Of a DNA stretch of 64,000 nt, positions 1 through 11,500 are shown in pieces. The translations under genes and the position numbers were made by a program. Source of the stretch: Nyssa sinensis (lineage: Eukaryota > Streptophyta > Magnoliopsida > Cornales > Nyssaceae); contig CM018048.1 of the NCBI GenBank assembly GCA_008638375.1, positions 56,514,347 to 56,578,346 on the forward strand, written 5' to 3'. The notes beneath the pieces are model-generated. The model was given only the letters and a program-made list of their open reading frames with translations. It ran no database searches and was not told the origin of the DNA. Position 1 is the stretch's first letter. Every line of letters begins with the position of its first letter.

Positions 1-1997
1 GATAGCGCTTGGTGCATACCGGATTACCACTCCAACCTAAGCCAATTTAAAAAAAAAAATCAAAAAATGAGAGTTAGGGTTCCATAAAATCAGCAATACC
101 CCAAAAATGGGCCGACTCCAAAGGTTGAATGGACCATCCTCCATCTCAAGGGCAGAGAGTTAAGTGCCCTTTCACATAACAGCATTTACACGGCTCACTC
201 GATAATAGGCCATATTTTTTTTGGGTGCCAAACGTGAGATTCAAAATTTTAATTTCTTATTTCTTTTTCTTCCTCAATTTTATCAGCAATCATACATGAG
301 AAATTAAGAAATCCACAGAAAGCTAGATAATCCGAGAATATACAATTTCTAAAAAATTTTAAATTTAAAAACCTTAAAAACAAATATTCATATTTAATTT
401 TGATTTTATGGGTAAATGTATATGATATAATATATATATATATATATAAACCATTATTATTATTATTTCCATAACGGTCACCAATAAACAAACCTAATGC
501 CACTCTGCTTTTTCTGTAATGATACTGATTTAGAACATATTTATCCAAATCACTAGTCTCGAAAATGACTTGAGCCCTTGTCAGCCCTCAAGGCCACGCC
601 TAAATGCAAGATTGTCTGAAAGGTGGGTTGACATTTGACAACATGTGCTCTGATTCGCTTAAATCTTGCCAAAAAAAAAAATGTTTATTAATCCAAACTA
701 ATAATATCTTCACACGTAAACGAAGCGAACTACCAGCCAAAAATATTCTGATTTAAGATGAAAATTTAGGATAAAGTTGCCGACAAGAGGAAAAATTCTT
801 GAATGGTCGATGATTTATTTATTTTTAATATATTTAACATAGATATTATTAGAAGTGTACGTATTGATACGTGACCATTCAATTTTTTTTAGGACATAAT
901 ATATATAAGAGAATTTACAGGTGACGTGTCGTCCACTCAGGTCAAGAATAGCTCGAGAAAGGGGAGAGAGCAAAGTGTCCCTGGATTTTACATGGATGCC
1001 CTCGAACGAGGTAACCAGTACGTGCAGTCTCGTTCCAATACTACAGGGTTCTTCCGGGAAGCCAAAAGAATATATAAAGACTAGAAACTCGAGAGTTTGA
1101 GATAGCTGTCAAGCAATGTGTAGACTGAGGTGTCCCGCATAAAAAAAGTAGCGCCCGCATGCATGCCACGTATTAAAAGTACAGTCCTTTGACATTACTA
1201 AGGTCCCACATTATCAAACACCATTAATTAATCATTTTAGTCACATCGTTGGGCGCACAAAACAAATACATTGCGCATAGGAAGACCAATTTATCGCGTC
1301 TTAATATCATCTCACGAGAAAGTGTCCCTACGTATCAACTTAGTCCAAGCTTCCCAAAAAATCCAAGTGCTCAGTCAGCCTTTTTCCATATTTTCGTCAA
1401 TAACAAAGTATCGTACCGGCAAGGGTCCCACCTTCGAGTTTGTCGTCATGCCATCACAATTCACATCAAACATAAGCGGACGGCCTAGATTGAACGGATC
1501 CATATCACCAGATAAAACCCGATACGTACTAAACGATATTTTGCGGAAAAAATAATGGGAAAAAAGTAATCATTCTTCGATTTCCCGCCCAAACCGGCGA
1601 CCGGAATCTGACGGACGAAAGCGAGTTATATGCATATTAAACTGAGTTAGAAGAGACCGACTCGGTTTAGAAACTCACCGACGACTCGGCACTGGTCGCA
1701 ATAGATGGATCTAGATCTGGCCACGTCCTCCTCGACGACGTCGAGGCACACGACGGATGGCGACGAATCGGGGCCGTCTGTCAGATCTCCAACGCGGAAC
1801 AAGATCTGCCAGGTGAGCAGGTGGGGGAAAAGCGAGGATGGGGGCGGGAGGATCGCGTGCTTTGAGAGGAACGCCCTCACGCTGGTCCTGAAAGGCCCGC
1901 CGGCCAAGGCGTCGCCGGACGGGAACGTGAGGAAGTCGTTGAGATCGGCCGTGACTCGCCTCTTCATCCGCTTCAAAGGCCTGCCATTTACGACCAT
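1..1997 (-). CDS. PHD-finger protein (At1g33420/MMD1-like), 5' two exons, partial
   Basis: Exon 1 runs from the ATG at 1997 down to 1679 and encodes 106 residues. It begins MVVNGRPLKRMKRRVTADL and contains FPHLLTWQILFRVGD, CLDVVEEDVARSRS and YCDQCRVVG, which I recognise as the N-terminus of the plant PHD-finger family that includes At1g33420 and MALE MEIOCYTE DEATH 1. The donor reads G^GTGAGT at 1679/1678. The next exon begins at 36 after an acceptor TTGGCTTAG and continues in frame as G-WSGNPVCTKRY, then leaves the window. The intron is 37-1678. Family members are nuclear chromatin readers; the PHD finger itself lies further downstream, outside this window. The start is the first ATG and fits the family start. 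An opposite-strand open frame over exon 1 is a shadow. Assignment to the family is secure; the exact paralogue is not. Confidence 0.88.
37..1678 (-). other. Intron 1 of the PHD-finger gene
   Basis: The 1642-bp intron is bounded by GTGAGT at the exon 1 side and TTAG at the exon 2 side, read on the minus strand. It is AT-rich, with a short TA tract near 429-448. I see no coding segment, RNA gene or recognisable transposon in it. Confidence 0.75.
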
Positions 1998-2520
1998 ACT
2001 GAGGCTTCCTATCGTCAGATCTCGGGGCGAAAGATCGTTGATCTCCGCCGAAAAAGCTCTCTCAGTCCTCCCGGTTTCAGATCTGAAGATAAAAACAGAT
2101 CCAACGGATGATATTAAAGTATCAATGGAAAAATCAAAGTTTTGAGGGAGGTATTGTGTGTACTATATGAAGCCAAAAGCAACGCGAGATGAGAGAGGGA
2201 AAAACGAACGTTCGTCTCGGTGACTCAAAATTAGAGGATTTCTATTGTTCTTTCGTCTGTTTTTTGGACTTTTTGGTATTTTTGGGTTTTTAGTTTCTCT
2301 CTTCTATGGGCTTCGGAAGAGAGAGAGAGAGAGAGAGAGCGTTTTGAGAGAGATTTAAGCTTGGAATCTTAGTCGTTAAGCGTCCTCAGCGCTTCCAAAA
2401 CTTTTGAAAGTAATATGATTGCCCTTTTTGATATTACTCAAATGCCCTCCTCCTGTTTTTTTTCTTTCACGGTGCTACTTTCCTTGAAGCTTCGCTGGTT
2501 GCTTTTATCTACTCAAAACG
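1998..2520 (-). promoter_or_regulatory. 5' leader and upstream region of the PHD-finger gene
   Basis: This is the DNA immediately upstream of the ATG at 1997. It holds a perfect GA microsatellite at 2319-2339, which reads as a CT-rich stretch in the gene's sense, as is common in plant 5' leaders. No transcription start can be fixed from sequence alone. Confidence 0.4.
2319..2339. repeat. (GA)n microsatellite
   Basis: About ten GA units lie in the 5' region of the PHD-finger gene. Confidence 0.9.
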
Positions 2521-3480
2521 GTCCATTTCAGGCTATTTTGGAAGGATGAGGGGCAGTTTTGGAACTTAAAATGGTAAATATTCTATCATGTCTGGAAAGG
2601 CGCCATAGTTGCTTTAATGACGGATATATCCTCCGATCGAACTGGTAAGAGGCGTGAAAAGGGGCACTGCAAATCGGGGATATTTCTAGACTTTTATAAA
2701 CCAGAATAGGTTCCAATTACAATTTCACCCATAATACTATCTCTTCTCAATAATAATAGTAATATTGACAACAACAAATAAATAGAATTTTGTATAAATT
2801 GCCTTTAACACCTTCACACGTTAAACGTAAAATGCGAATTAAGTGGTTTACACAAATCTTGAGCTCGACTCAATAATAAACTAGTAAGTTACGACGTTTT
2901 TTAAAACGACATCATGAGTTTCTCTATCACTTTTATAATGTGTAGATTTTATTTTATTTTTATTTTAACTTAAAATTGATTAAAAATCATCAACAATAAT
3001 TCTTTACATGAATAAAATTAATTAAATACAATGCAAATGATATGCAAACATAAAAATAATATATTTGAAAATTTTATATGTAGAGAAAGGTAACGTGTGA
3101 CCTTCAATCTGACCTTATGAAAAATTATCACATTTATTGGTTGATTAGTAAACATGTTGTCTTCAATTGTTCAGTCATTTGTATAAATCGAGCAATTGAA
3201 TTCACACAGAATCTTTTTAAACACAGTTAGTTTTCATGTTTGCATTTTATTTTGACCGTAAACACTTCATAGATTTCACAAGTACTCTTAGAAAATTTAG
3301 TCTTATCATTCTCTGGAACTAGTCCAATTCACACTCAAATAAGTTATTCTTATTAAAAGTATCCTATTATACCTATTTGTGTTACCAAACTATAAGAATT
3401 ATTAAAAATTTAGCTTAGCCTAACAATTACTGCAGACATCACTTTTCTATCATACGAATGAATATGCAATTTTTTTTTAT
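2521..3480. other. AT-rich spacer, no gene recognised
   Basis: No coding similarity or clear repeat boundary is visible. The right part probably includes the unrecognised 3' terminal region of the copia relic that follows, but I could not pair it with a second LTR. Confidence 0.5.
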
Positions 3481-3489
3481 CTCCATATT

Positions 3490-5590
3490 GATCTCATTGA
3501 GTCGCACATAAATCAGTTGTCCCTTTGAGTCTCCAGTCAGTTAGGTTGGGTTGCCATTATGGCAACTTATAATGCATAGACTTTAAGTCCATTCCCCTCG
3601 ACGAACGATTTACTTGCTTTCTAGTCAAACGTTTAGTTAACGAATTCATTATGTTATCTTTTGACCTTACTCAATGGTTATAGTTCCATTAAAGAGCAAT
3701 TATTTTACGATAATATATATTTGACAAATATGTCAAGATTTATTATTATCCATATGAGTTTGTGCCCTTCAAATTACAAATTGACTATCGTAATGCATAC
3801 AAATTGCGACATAAATTTTGACCATACTGGAATATCTTGTAAGACGTGAAAAAGTCATTTAGCTTCTTTGACAACTTTATTTAGTGTGATAAATTTATAT
3901 TTCATTATAGATTTAGTAATGCACATTTGTTTAGAAGATTTCCAATATACCGTTACACTACCAAGTGTAAAGAGATAACCACTTTTAGACTTTGAGTCCT
4001 TAGCACCTCTAGTTTGAACAAACTTTAAATCACAAATACTTGAATGCATCAATTCTAAAGGTCCAATACTTATTTCAATAAATTGAAAGAAGTTTTGCTT
4101 TCACACAAGTTTCACATTTGTGATTTGAATCAATTTCAAATTTAGGCAAAATTTCCATATTGACTAATCTATTCAAAGCATTAAAATTCATATGTCTTGT
4201 TCTGTTATGCTACACATTTGAAAACTCAAGCATATGAGTAGAAGATGTGTTATTATTATTATTATTAAAACTAGTTGATATAATAGTCATTACATTCATG
4301 TTAAATAACCTATTGCTCATATACCCCTTGTCCACATATATCTCATTCTTGGTAAGAACAAATTTGTCATATACAAAAACTAATTTGAATCATTTCTTAC
4401 TTAATAACGATCTAGGCACAATTTTTTTTTTTGAATATTTAGCACATGTAGCGCATCATTGAAAATGAGTTTTTTACCCGAAATCATTTTCAATACCACC
4501 TTTCATTGGCTTCAACCTTAGCCCATGAAGAGTTGTTATCCTTTTATCTTATACTATGATATGATGAGAACAATTTTTTTTTTAAATAAACATAACAAAT
4601 AACTCTAATGTTCACCCACCATTCTTTGGAATTACTAACTGAATTACTTCGAAAACCACTACCGAAAGGCTTATTTCCGAAACATCATTTGAAAGATTAT
4701 CCATTTTGATCACATTAACCTAGACATATTTCTTATTGTGATTCCCTTGGTCCTTATGCTCGTGACAATCCTTTGCATGATGACCTAGTTTGTCACATAA
4801 AAAACAATTGTCCTTGAAATATTTATTGCTACTGCTTCTGGGATCTACTGTTTTGGACCATTGTCAAAGTGCTTTCTCTTTTTATTGTTAGATTTTTTCA
4901 CTTGTTCCACCACATTTGCCTTTGATTCCACAAGATTTCCTACTTTCTCTTTAGAAGTATGATTTTCTTTTTCTATCCTTAATCTAACAATCAAGTCCTC
5001 CAATTTTATCTCATTGCCCTTAAGCTTTAAGTAAATTTTGAATTTTTTTTTAGGATAATGGTAATTTCTCAATAATTGCAGCCACTTGAAAGGATTCACT
5101 TAGTAACATTCCTTTTGTATGAATATCAAGCAGGATAACTTGGAAATTTTGAACCTGATTGATCACCATTTTGGAATCAACCATTTTGTAGTCTAGGATT
5201 TGTCGACTACGAATCTCTTCATTTCAGGATATTTCTTCTTGTACTTTCTATCTAGTGATTCCCACACTTCTCTTGCAATATTTATTAGATTGTACACATA
5301 ATATAATATATTATCCAATACATTAAGGATATAGTTCTTGCATAAAAAATACGCACGCTTCCATGCATCCACAACAACAACCTTTTGCCATGTCTTATTA
5401 TTATTTAGAGCAGGAGTATCCTCACGAATAAACATAGCCAGACTCAATGTAATAAGAGAGAAGAACAATTTCTATTTCCATCTTTTAAAACCAGTACCAC
5501 TAAACTTTTTTGGCTTTCCACCATGACTAACAGTTAGAGGTGTAATAACAAGAGTAAACGCCACAGAGGTAGCAGAAAAGGTTATAGTTT
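3490..5590 (-). pseudogene. Decayed, internally deleted Ty1-copia retrotransposon
   Basis: Read on the minus strand, the order is as follows. The gag N-terminal half is at about 5193-5468 (YILNVLDN, AREVWESLDRKY). The gag C-terminal half is at 4845-5099 (LEDLIVRLRIEKENH, SKANVVEQ). A CCHC knuckle with C-X2-C-X4-H-X4-C spacing is at about 4765-4806. Traces of protease and the pre-integrase region follow (EIYVDKGYMSN near 4330). Then comes the integrase start at about 4025-4052 (LKFVQTRG). Directly after it, at 3855-4000, come the C-terminal RNase H motifs (SGYLFTLG, SWKSSKQ-like, KFITLNK). The whole integrase core and reverse transcriptase are missing. Many frameshifts and stops show that it is dead. 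LTRs were not identified. Confidence 0.8.
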
Positions 5591-5599
5591 CAATACCCA

Positions 5600-6640
5600 T
5601 TTAGATTGAAAACATGGAATTATTAAACAGATTATAAACTGGAATTAACCAAATAAATAATACAAAAGTAAAAACTGATGCAATTTGTCTTAATTATGAC
5701 ATCATGGTTCGATTCTGATTAACTCGACGATTGAACTAGTGACCCACGATCCGATCTTTTTTTTTTTATTATTGAAACAGTTTGCATTCAAAACATTGCC
5801 TCCCAATTGTTAAAATATAATTAAGAATGACAATGAGGTGGGTTTCAGGATGGGAGAATCATTTTCTAATCTCTTCTTGTGAAAAAATTATTCCACGAAT
5901 CTGTTTTAACCTCATTATGGAACGGGGCCAATTAAATTATTAAAATTTTATTTATTTTACTAAATTAAATATAATTAACACATCTCAAACATCTCATTAC
6001 ATATGTTAAAATAAGAAATATGAATGTTAATAGAGAATTAAAACGATGTTGTCCTTTGTAAAATGTATAATTCTATCAAGTTTATCTAAATTTTTAACGT
6101 GAAATAAAAAATATCATTATAAACATTAATTATGTAGCGCAAAAAATATATTTATTATTTTATTTTATACAATTAGAATGGAACATAGTAGAATGCCTTC
6201 ACTCCAAATCTATCCTAAACACTAATTAATTTTTAATAACTTCTCTCAAACCTATGCTTCTAGAAATGGGGTATGACAATTCCATCGAATCAGTGAAATT
6301 ATCGTCCCAAAATATAATGAAATTCTTAAAGATATCACAATAAAAGACTTTTCTTTATACAAGTGATGTGGGAAGAGTGAAATTCTATCAATTATGTATG
6401 TAGAACGAATCGAATCAGAGTCATATATATGAAAGATATAAATCTTTCTATCTCAAATACACCGACCTAACAAATGACTACTTTTCTCTTCCTGATAACT
6501 AATGATATTTGAACCTAATTCTTTGGTGGGCTTAGGCTTGAGTTTGGGCTCAATTTCAAGTAATTTTGAACAGAACAGACTAAAATTTACGACCGAGTTG
6601 GGCTTACGGCGATGACAGGTCAGCTGTAACGTTGTATTCA
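5600..6640. other. AT-rich spacer upstream of HDC1
   Basis: No gene is recognised. A stretch near 5840-6240 looks like an old repeat but has no readable termini. The right end should contain the HDC1 promoter; no clear TATA box could be assigned. Confidence 0.45.
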
Positions 6641-6659
6641 CCATTCACTATTAAGAGAA

Positions 6660-6824
6660 TCACAGCCGCGTGTCCATTCTAGTGCGCAACAACTAAAAGC
6701 CCTAAAAACTACTCTTTGCTTCTTCCTCTTCTCTCCCTCGGCCCTAAAAACTACTCTTGCTTCTTCCTCTTCTCTCCCTCGTCGCAACTCCTTCTCTCTC
6801 GGTGATTGACATTGACAGCTATTG
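6660..6824 (+). other. HDC1: HDC1 5' UTR, non-coding first exon (approximate start)
   Basis: This is a pyrimidine-rich leader typical of plant 5' UTRs, ending in a strong donor ATTG^GTGAGT at 6824/6825. A leader intron 6825-7087 ends in TTTGCAG, and the second leader segment 7088-7159 precedes the ATG at 7160. The leader contains a 41-42 bp tandem duplication at 6699-6740 and 6741-6781. The transcription start is not visible, so the left border is a guess. Confidence 0.55.
6699..6781 (+). repeat. 41-42 bp tandem duplication in the HDC1 leader
   Basis: Two nearly identical units start with GCCCTAAAAACTACTCT and end with TCTCTCCCTCG. They differ by a single T. They double the pyrimidine-rich part of the leader. 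Confidence 0.9.
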
Positions 6825-7159
6825 GTGAGTTTCCCCGCACTCAATTCTAATGTTGTGATCTTTTTTAATATATATACATACATATATATATATATACATG
6901 CAAATTTCTTGCATTGAACCTGTATGCCACATTAAAAAGCAACCTAAATTTGTAACAATCGAATGCAGCGAATTGTGGGTTATATTAATCTTTAGTGAAA
7001 GAATGCAAAAGATGAAAATTTGGTTGATTTTTTTTGAAAAGTTTCTGATCCAAACTGCTGGTGTTGTGTACGGTTTTGGGTTTGCAGGCTGGAAATGAGT
7101 GAATTGTTATTGTGTAATTAGACAACTAAAACTGGTTTGAGTGTTTGCAAAAACCCACT

Positions 7160-8508
7160 ATGAGTGGTACTCCAAATAAAAGGTTGCATGAGGAGGGTGG
7201 CGGTGTTCCTACTCTTTCATCTGCTTCGAAATACCCACACGAGGATTCAGCCCCATACCCCAATATTGGCCCTAAGCTAACCTCCTCAGCCATGAATGAG
7301 TACCATGCTACTCCCTTCGATATGGGACAGGATCCTCGGATGCCGAAGAATCCCCGCCCTGAGTCGCGCGATACTGATAGGAGGTCATCCCTGCTTCCCA
7401 TGTATCGGATGTCATCATCCATGAACGATTCACATTCTGATCACCCTGTAGCCTTGGAGAACAGGTTGGAATCGAGGGATTCTAAAGACATCAACAGGGA
7501 TCTCAAGGTTGAGAACCGTGATACCAAGGCAGAGTTGTATCAAGGCACTAAAGGTGATAAAGACATCAGATTTGAGAGCAGAGGGGATGATAATAAAGAA
7601 GGCAAGTATGATAGGGATGTCTATCCTGAATATAAGGGTGACACGAAGACGGAAAAGGATGGTTATGGCGCAGTGAGTGGTCACTTGACTTGGAAAGAAG
7701 CAAAAGAACACAGGGGAAAAAGGTATCCTGACACTCCAGTTGGAAATGCAGATACCTGGCATACTTCGCGTGCTAATGTGCATGGACCAATTGAGGTTGG
7801 AAAGGAAGGCTCAACCACTGAAGAGAGGGATTACAGTGAAGTGCATGAGGCTGTTGGGGAGAACAAAATTGATTTGAAAAGCGAGGATAAATTCAAGGAG
7901 AAAGATAGGAAAAGAAAAGATGTGAAGCACCGGGAATGGGGAGAGAGGGATAAAGAAAGAAGTGATCGTCGGAACAACTTGATAGTAGGTAATAGCAGTG
8001 GTGAGTGCAAAGAATCAACTAGGGAAGAAAGAGAAACTGAGAGGTGGGAGAGGGAGAGAAAGGATCTTTTGAAAGATAAGGAAAAACAGAAGGAGAGGGA
8101 GAAGGATCATGTCAAGAGAGAAGGATGGAATGGAGTTGAGAAAGACGGTTCATACAATGAGAAGGAATCAATGGATGTATCTGGCAGAACATCAGAGCAG
8201 GAAAATTCAACATTAGAGCTGAAGAAACAGAAAGACCACGACAGCTGGAAAAATGGTGATAGGGAAGCTAGAGAGAGGAGAAAAGAAAGAGATGCTGATG
8301 TAGAAGGAGAGAGACCTGAAAAGCGCAGTAAGTGCTACGATAAAGAGTCAGATGATGGATGTGCCGATGCTGAAGGCGGTACAGAAAGGGAAAGAGAAGT
8401 TTTTAATTATGGAGTTCAGCAGCGTAAGAGGATGCTTCGGCCGAGGGGCAGTCCCCAAATGGCAAATCGTGAGCCCCGTTTTAGATCTCGGACACAGGAC
8501 AATGATGG
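7160..8508 (+). CDS. HDC1: HDC1 coding exon 1
   Basis: Codes residues 1-449 plus two bases. The ATG at 7160 fits the family N-terminus (MSGTPNKR); the frame stays open upstream to 7145 without another ATG. The region is hydrophilic and probably disordered, with runs such as KEREKDHVKRE and a basic segment near RKRMLRPRG close to the exon end. The donor is GATGG^GTATGC. Confidence 0.9.
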
Positions 8509-11500
8509 GTATGCCTTTCTTTATCTTTTGGTCTGTGATTTAATTGCAAGCATATGAAGCATGATTATTGCATTTGCATTATTTCATCCTTTCTTCATAA
8601 ATACATAATTAAGAGTCAGGATTACTTATTTTAGTGCTTCAATGTCTTATGGCTAAATCTGAAGCCTTACTGGATTTTTTATCATCTTTTAATACATTGC
8701 CTTAAATCCAGATTCCCCTTCCCCCTACTATAAGAATTTCTAGATATAAGCTGAGATCAAATGAAAAGCATGTGGAAATGCTTTTAAATTGCATAGCCAT
8801 TCATCCACTATTTAAGGGAAGTACATTTCTGCCTCTGTTATGCCTTGTGCCTTTAATATGAGACATGATAGTATTTACTTTATTAACTTTGCAGTTAAAT
8901 TTTGAACTAATCCCTATTTGTGTTTGCTATTGGTTAAATATAATTTTTTGAGAAAATTACACTGACCTTCCCTGATATTTTTGAAATTACATTGCAGTCA
9001 TGCATATTTGACAAACTATGCAAACCTCCTTTCTATACCAATTTTGTCATTAATGATAACGATTAGTAACAATTTTTTTCTAAACGACAATAATACCCCT
9101 AATATAATTTATTGTCGGCATTGTGTGCATGGGTGTATATATATACTTGTATATATGTGTATGTGGATTTATATGTATGGAAAGAGAACAAGACAATGAG
9201 ATGGAGAGAGACCAAGTTAGGGAGGATGATGGGAAGGGGGAGAAGGATGGAATTTTACTAGAATGGTTGCTTATTAGAAAAGGTTTGACGAGTGAGGTTG
9301 TCAAAAAGGGGGAGCTCGAAAAAGATAGTGACCATGATCATAGAGGGCGCGGTTTGCTTGCTTATTAGAAAAGATTTGCTGGTGAGGTTGGCAAGAAGAA
9401 AGGTGTGGCTAAGGCTTCTCTTCAATAGGAAAAAATGGAACAGATAGAGATTGTAAAGGAGTATGGAGCGAAAAGGAAAACCAAGGACTGAGGTTGAAAC
9501 AAAAAAGCTTGCAAAAAGTCTCGAGCATAGAAAGGGTCTAATCCCATATTTATTGAACTATAGATGTTGGGTTCGATCACTAATTACAGCAGGGAGTGGG
9601 TCATGTCTAGAGCAACAATTGCATGCGTAATGACTTGGATTTCTGATGTGATGTAGATGGTGAAAGTTGACGCAATCTGGAGTAAGACAAAAAAATGGGC
9701 AGATAGGATAATAGCTTGAGAAACTACATTGACAAAATCCATACGAGTGTACTGCAATCAACAGTACAAATCTAATTGGGTTAGGCATGCAAGTTAAACC
9801 TATTTATAGTAGTTAGTGCACAAGATTAGCTTAAAAGGCACGTGGTAGGTGCACATAGGTTAGAGCTATGATCACGACGACTCCACGTGTCTAAGAAGAT
9901 ACTAGAAGGATCTCTTTTTCTCTAGAAGAACCAAAGTCTATTGTAGAACTAGTGCGAGGTAAGCATTGGTTAATTTACAACTTAAGCTACCAAGCCACAT
10001 AACCCCAAGAATTCCATTGGATGAACTATGATGTGATGAGAACCACACCATTGTCACGCAACAAACTCAGAGAGTGCCTCTGAGTTTGCTCTGAGCTCCA
10101 TGTAGTTACTAAGTGACATAGTGAATGCCTTAAGGCTAGTATATTGTGGGAGACTGATGTGTGAGTTAGATTGAGGAGCCTGATAAAGGCTCAACTCAGG
10201 GAGTTATAGCTCGAGGAAAGATTTGGTCGACCAATATAGGAGTTGATCTTAGGAAAGCTTCCAAAGTACTCCTTGTTTAGGTTTGGAGTTAAGGCATGAC
10301 ATATCTCAGCTTGCACAAGGAACTGACATGATCACTTATCAAAAAAAAGGAACTGACATGATCACTTATCAAAAAAAAGGAACTGACATGATCACATCGA
10401 TAATAGGACATGTGTCACCGTATGGTTTGTCCATGTATCAATAGGTGATTGGATGGTAAGATATCCATGATAATATGATATATACACTTACAAAAAAAGA
10501 TATTCCTGTTGTATATTAATCTAACTTAGAGCCAACAAAAGATGGACATGTGGCAAGGGTGACTCGAGGTGAACTAAGTACCCACGTGCCAAGTTACTAG
10601 CAATCTGCTTCCATCCTCGAAACCTCTCCAACTAGCAAGCACCCTTCCAAATACCTTTATACCTTTAAAAGAGAGGATAAGGGAACCCACGAATCTCTGG
10701 CCACCAACAACGAAATAAGAGATGCGCAACTGTCTCCTCTTTTGTTTTTCTGATGCAATGTCAACTCACTACAATTTGTCTTCTCATTCACAAGTTATCT
10801 ATCTGATAGAGAATGGCAACACCCGTTAAAAGTGTATAAAAGGCGTGGATTGGATGGTTCTAAGGCCCAAGACTTAATTTGGCATAAGTTGGATGATGTA
10901 GGGCCCACTTGGGATGTTGACTAAACATGGGCTGGATCATATATGGCTTTGTGGGCCTACTTGTTAAATGAAATAGCACTTGGATGCATTTAACCACATA
11001 TTTATTCACTGTATGTTGCCATGTTCAGGGTTCATTTTTTCACATGAAGTTCATTACATCTAGACCTTTAGGGAATAGGAATAGACTTTTGCATTAAACA
11101 CATGCTTGTGAAGTTTATAAATAGATTAACTTCAAGACTTTGAACCATGAATGAGAATACAAAATTTTCAGCTTTCAAGCTCTCAAGGTTTGTGAAGCTT
11201 ATAAATAGATGTAACTTCAAGACTTTGAACCATAAATGAGAACCTATCGACTTGGTGTGATGCCAAAGAGACTCTAGGTGTGAGGCCTAGACTTCCTCTC
11301 CTTCTACCTCTTCTTCTATTTATCTTTTCTTTGTAGTTTTATTTTCTAAATCACCAAACAATACTCAAATTACTGTTCATGAGTACTGTTCACAGCCCCA
11401 AAAACCTCAGTTTCTTTATATTTCCATCACCCTTAACTTAGTCCTTCTGCTGTCCTACATTAGTTTGGTATCAGAGCAGGGGTGACACTATGTCTACATG

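Noticed and set aside
1705..2145. 146-residue plus-strand open frame
   Set aside because: It overlaps exon 1 of the PHD gene on the other strand, and its own protein has no recognisable features. It is a GC-rich shadow frame.
7126..7783. Minus-strand open frames opposite HDC1 exon 1
   Set aside because: They mirror the charged coding exon and show no family similarity.
10321..10395. CRISPR-like repeat array
   Set aside because: Only two full units with identical short inserts in a plant nuclear intron; explained by retroposed tails.
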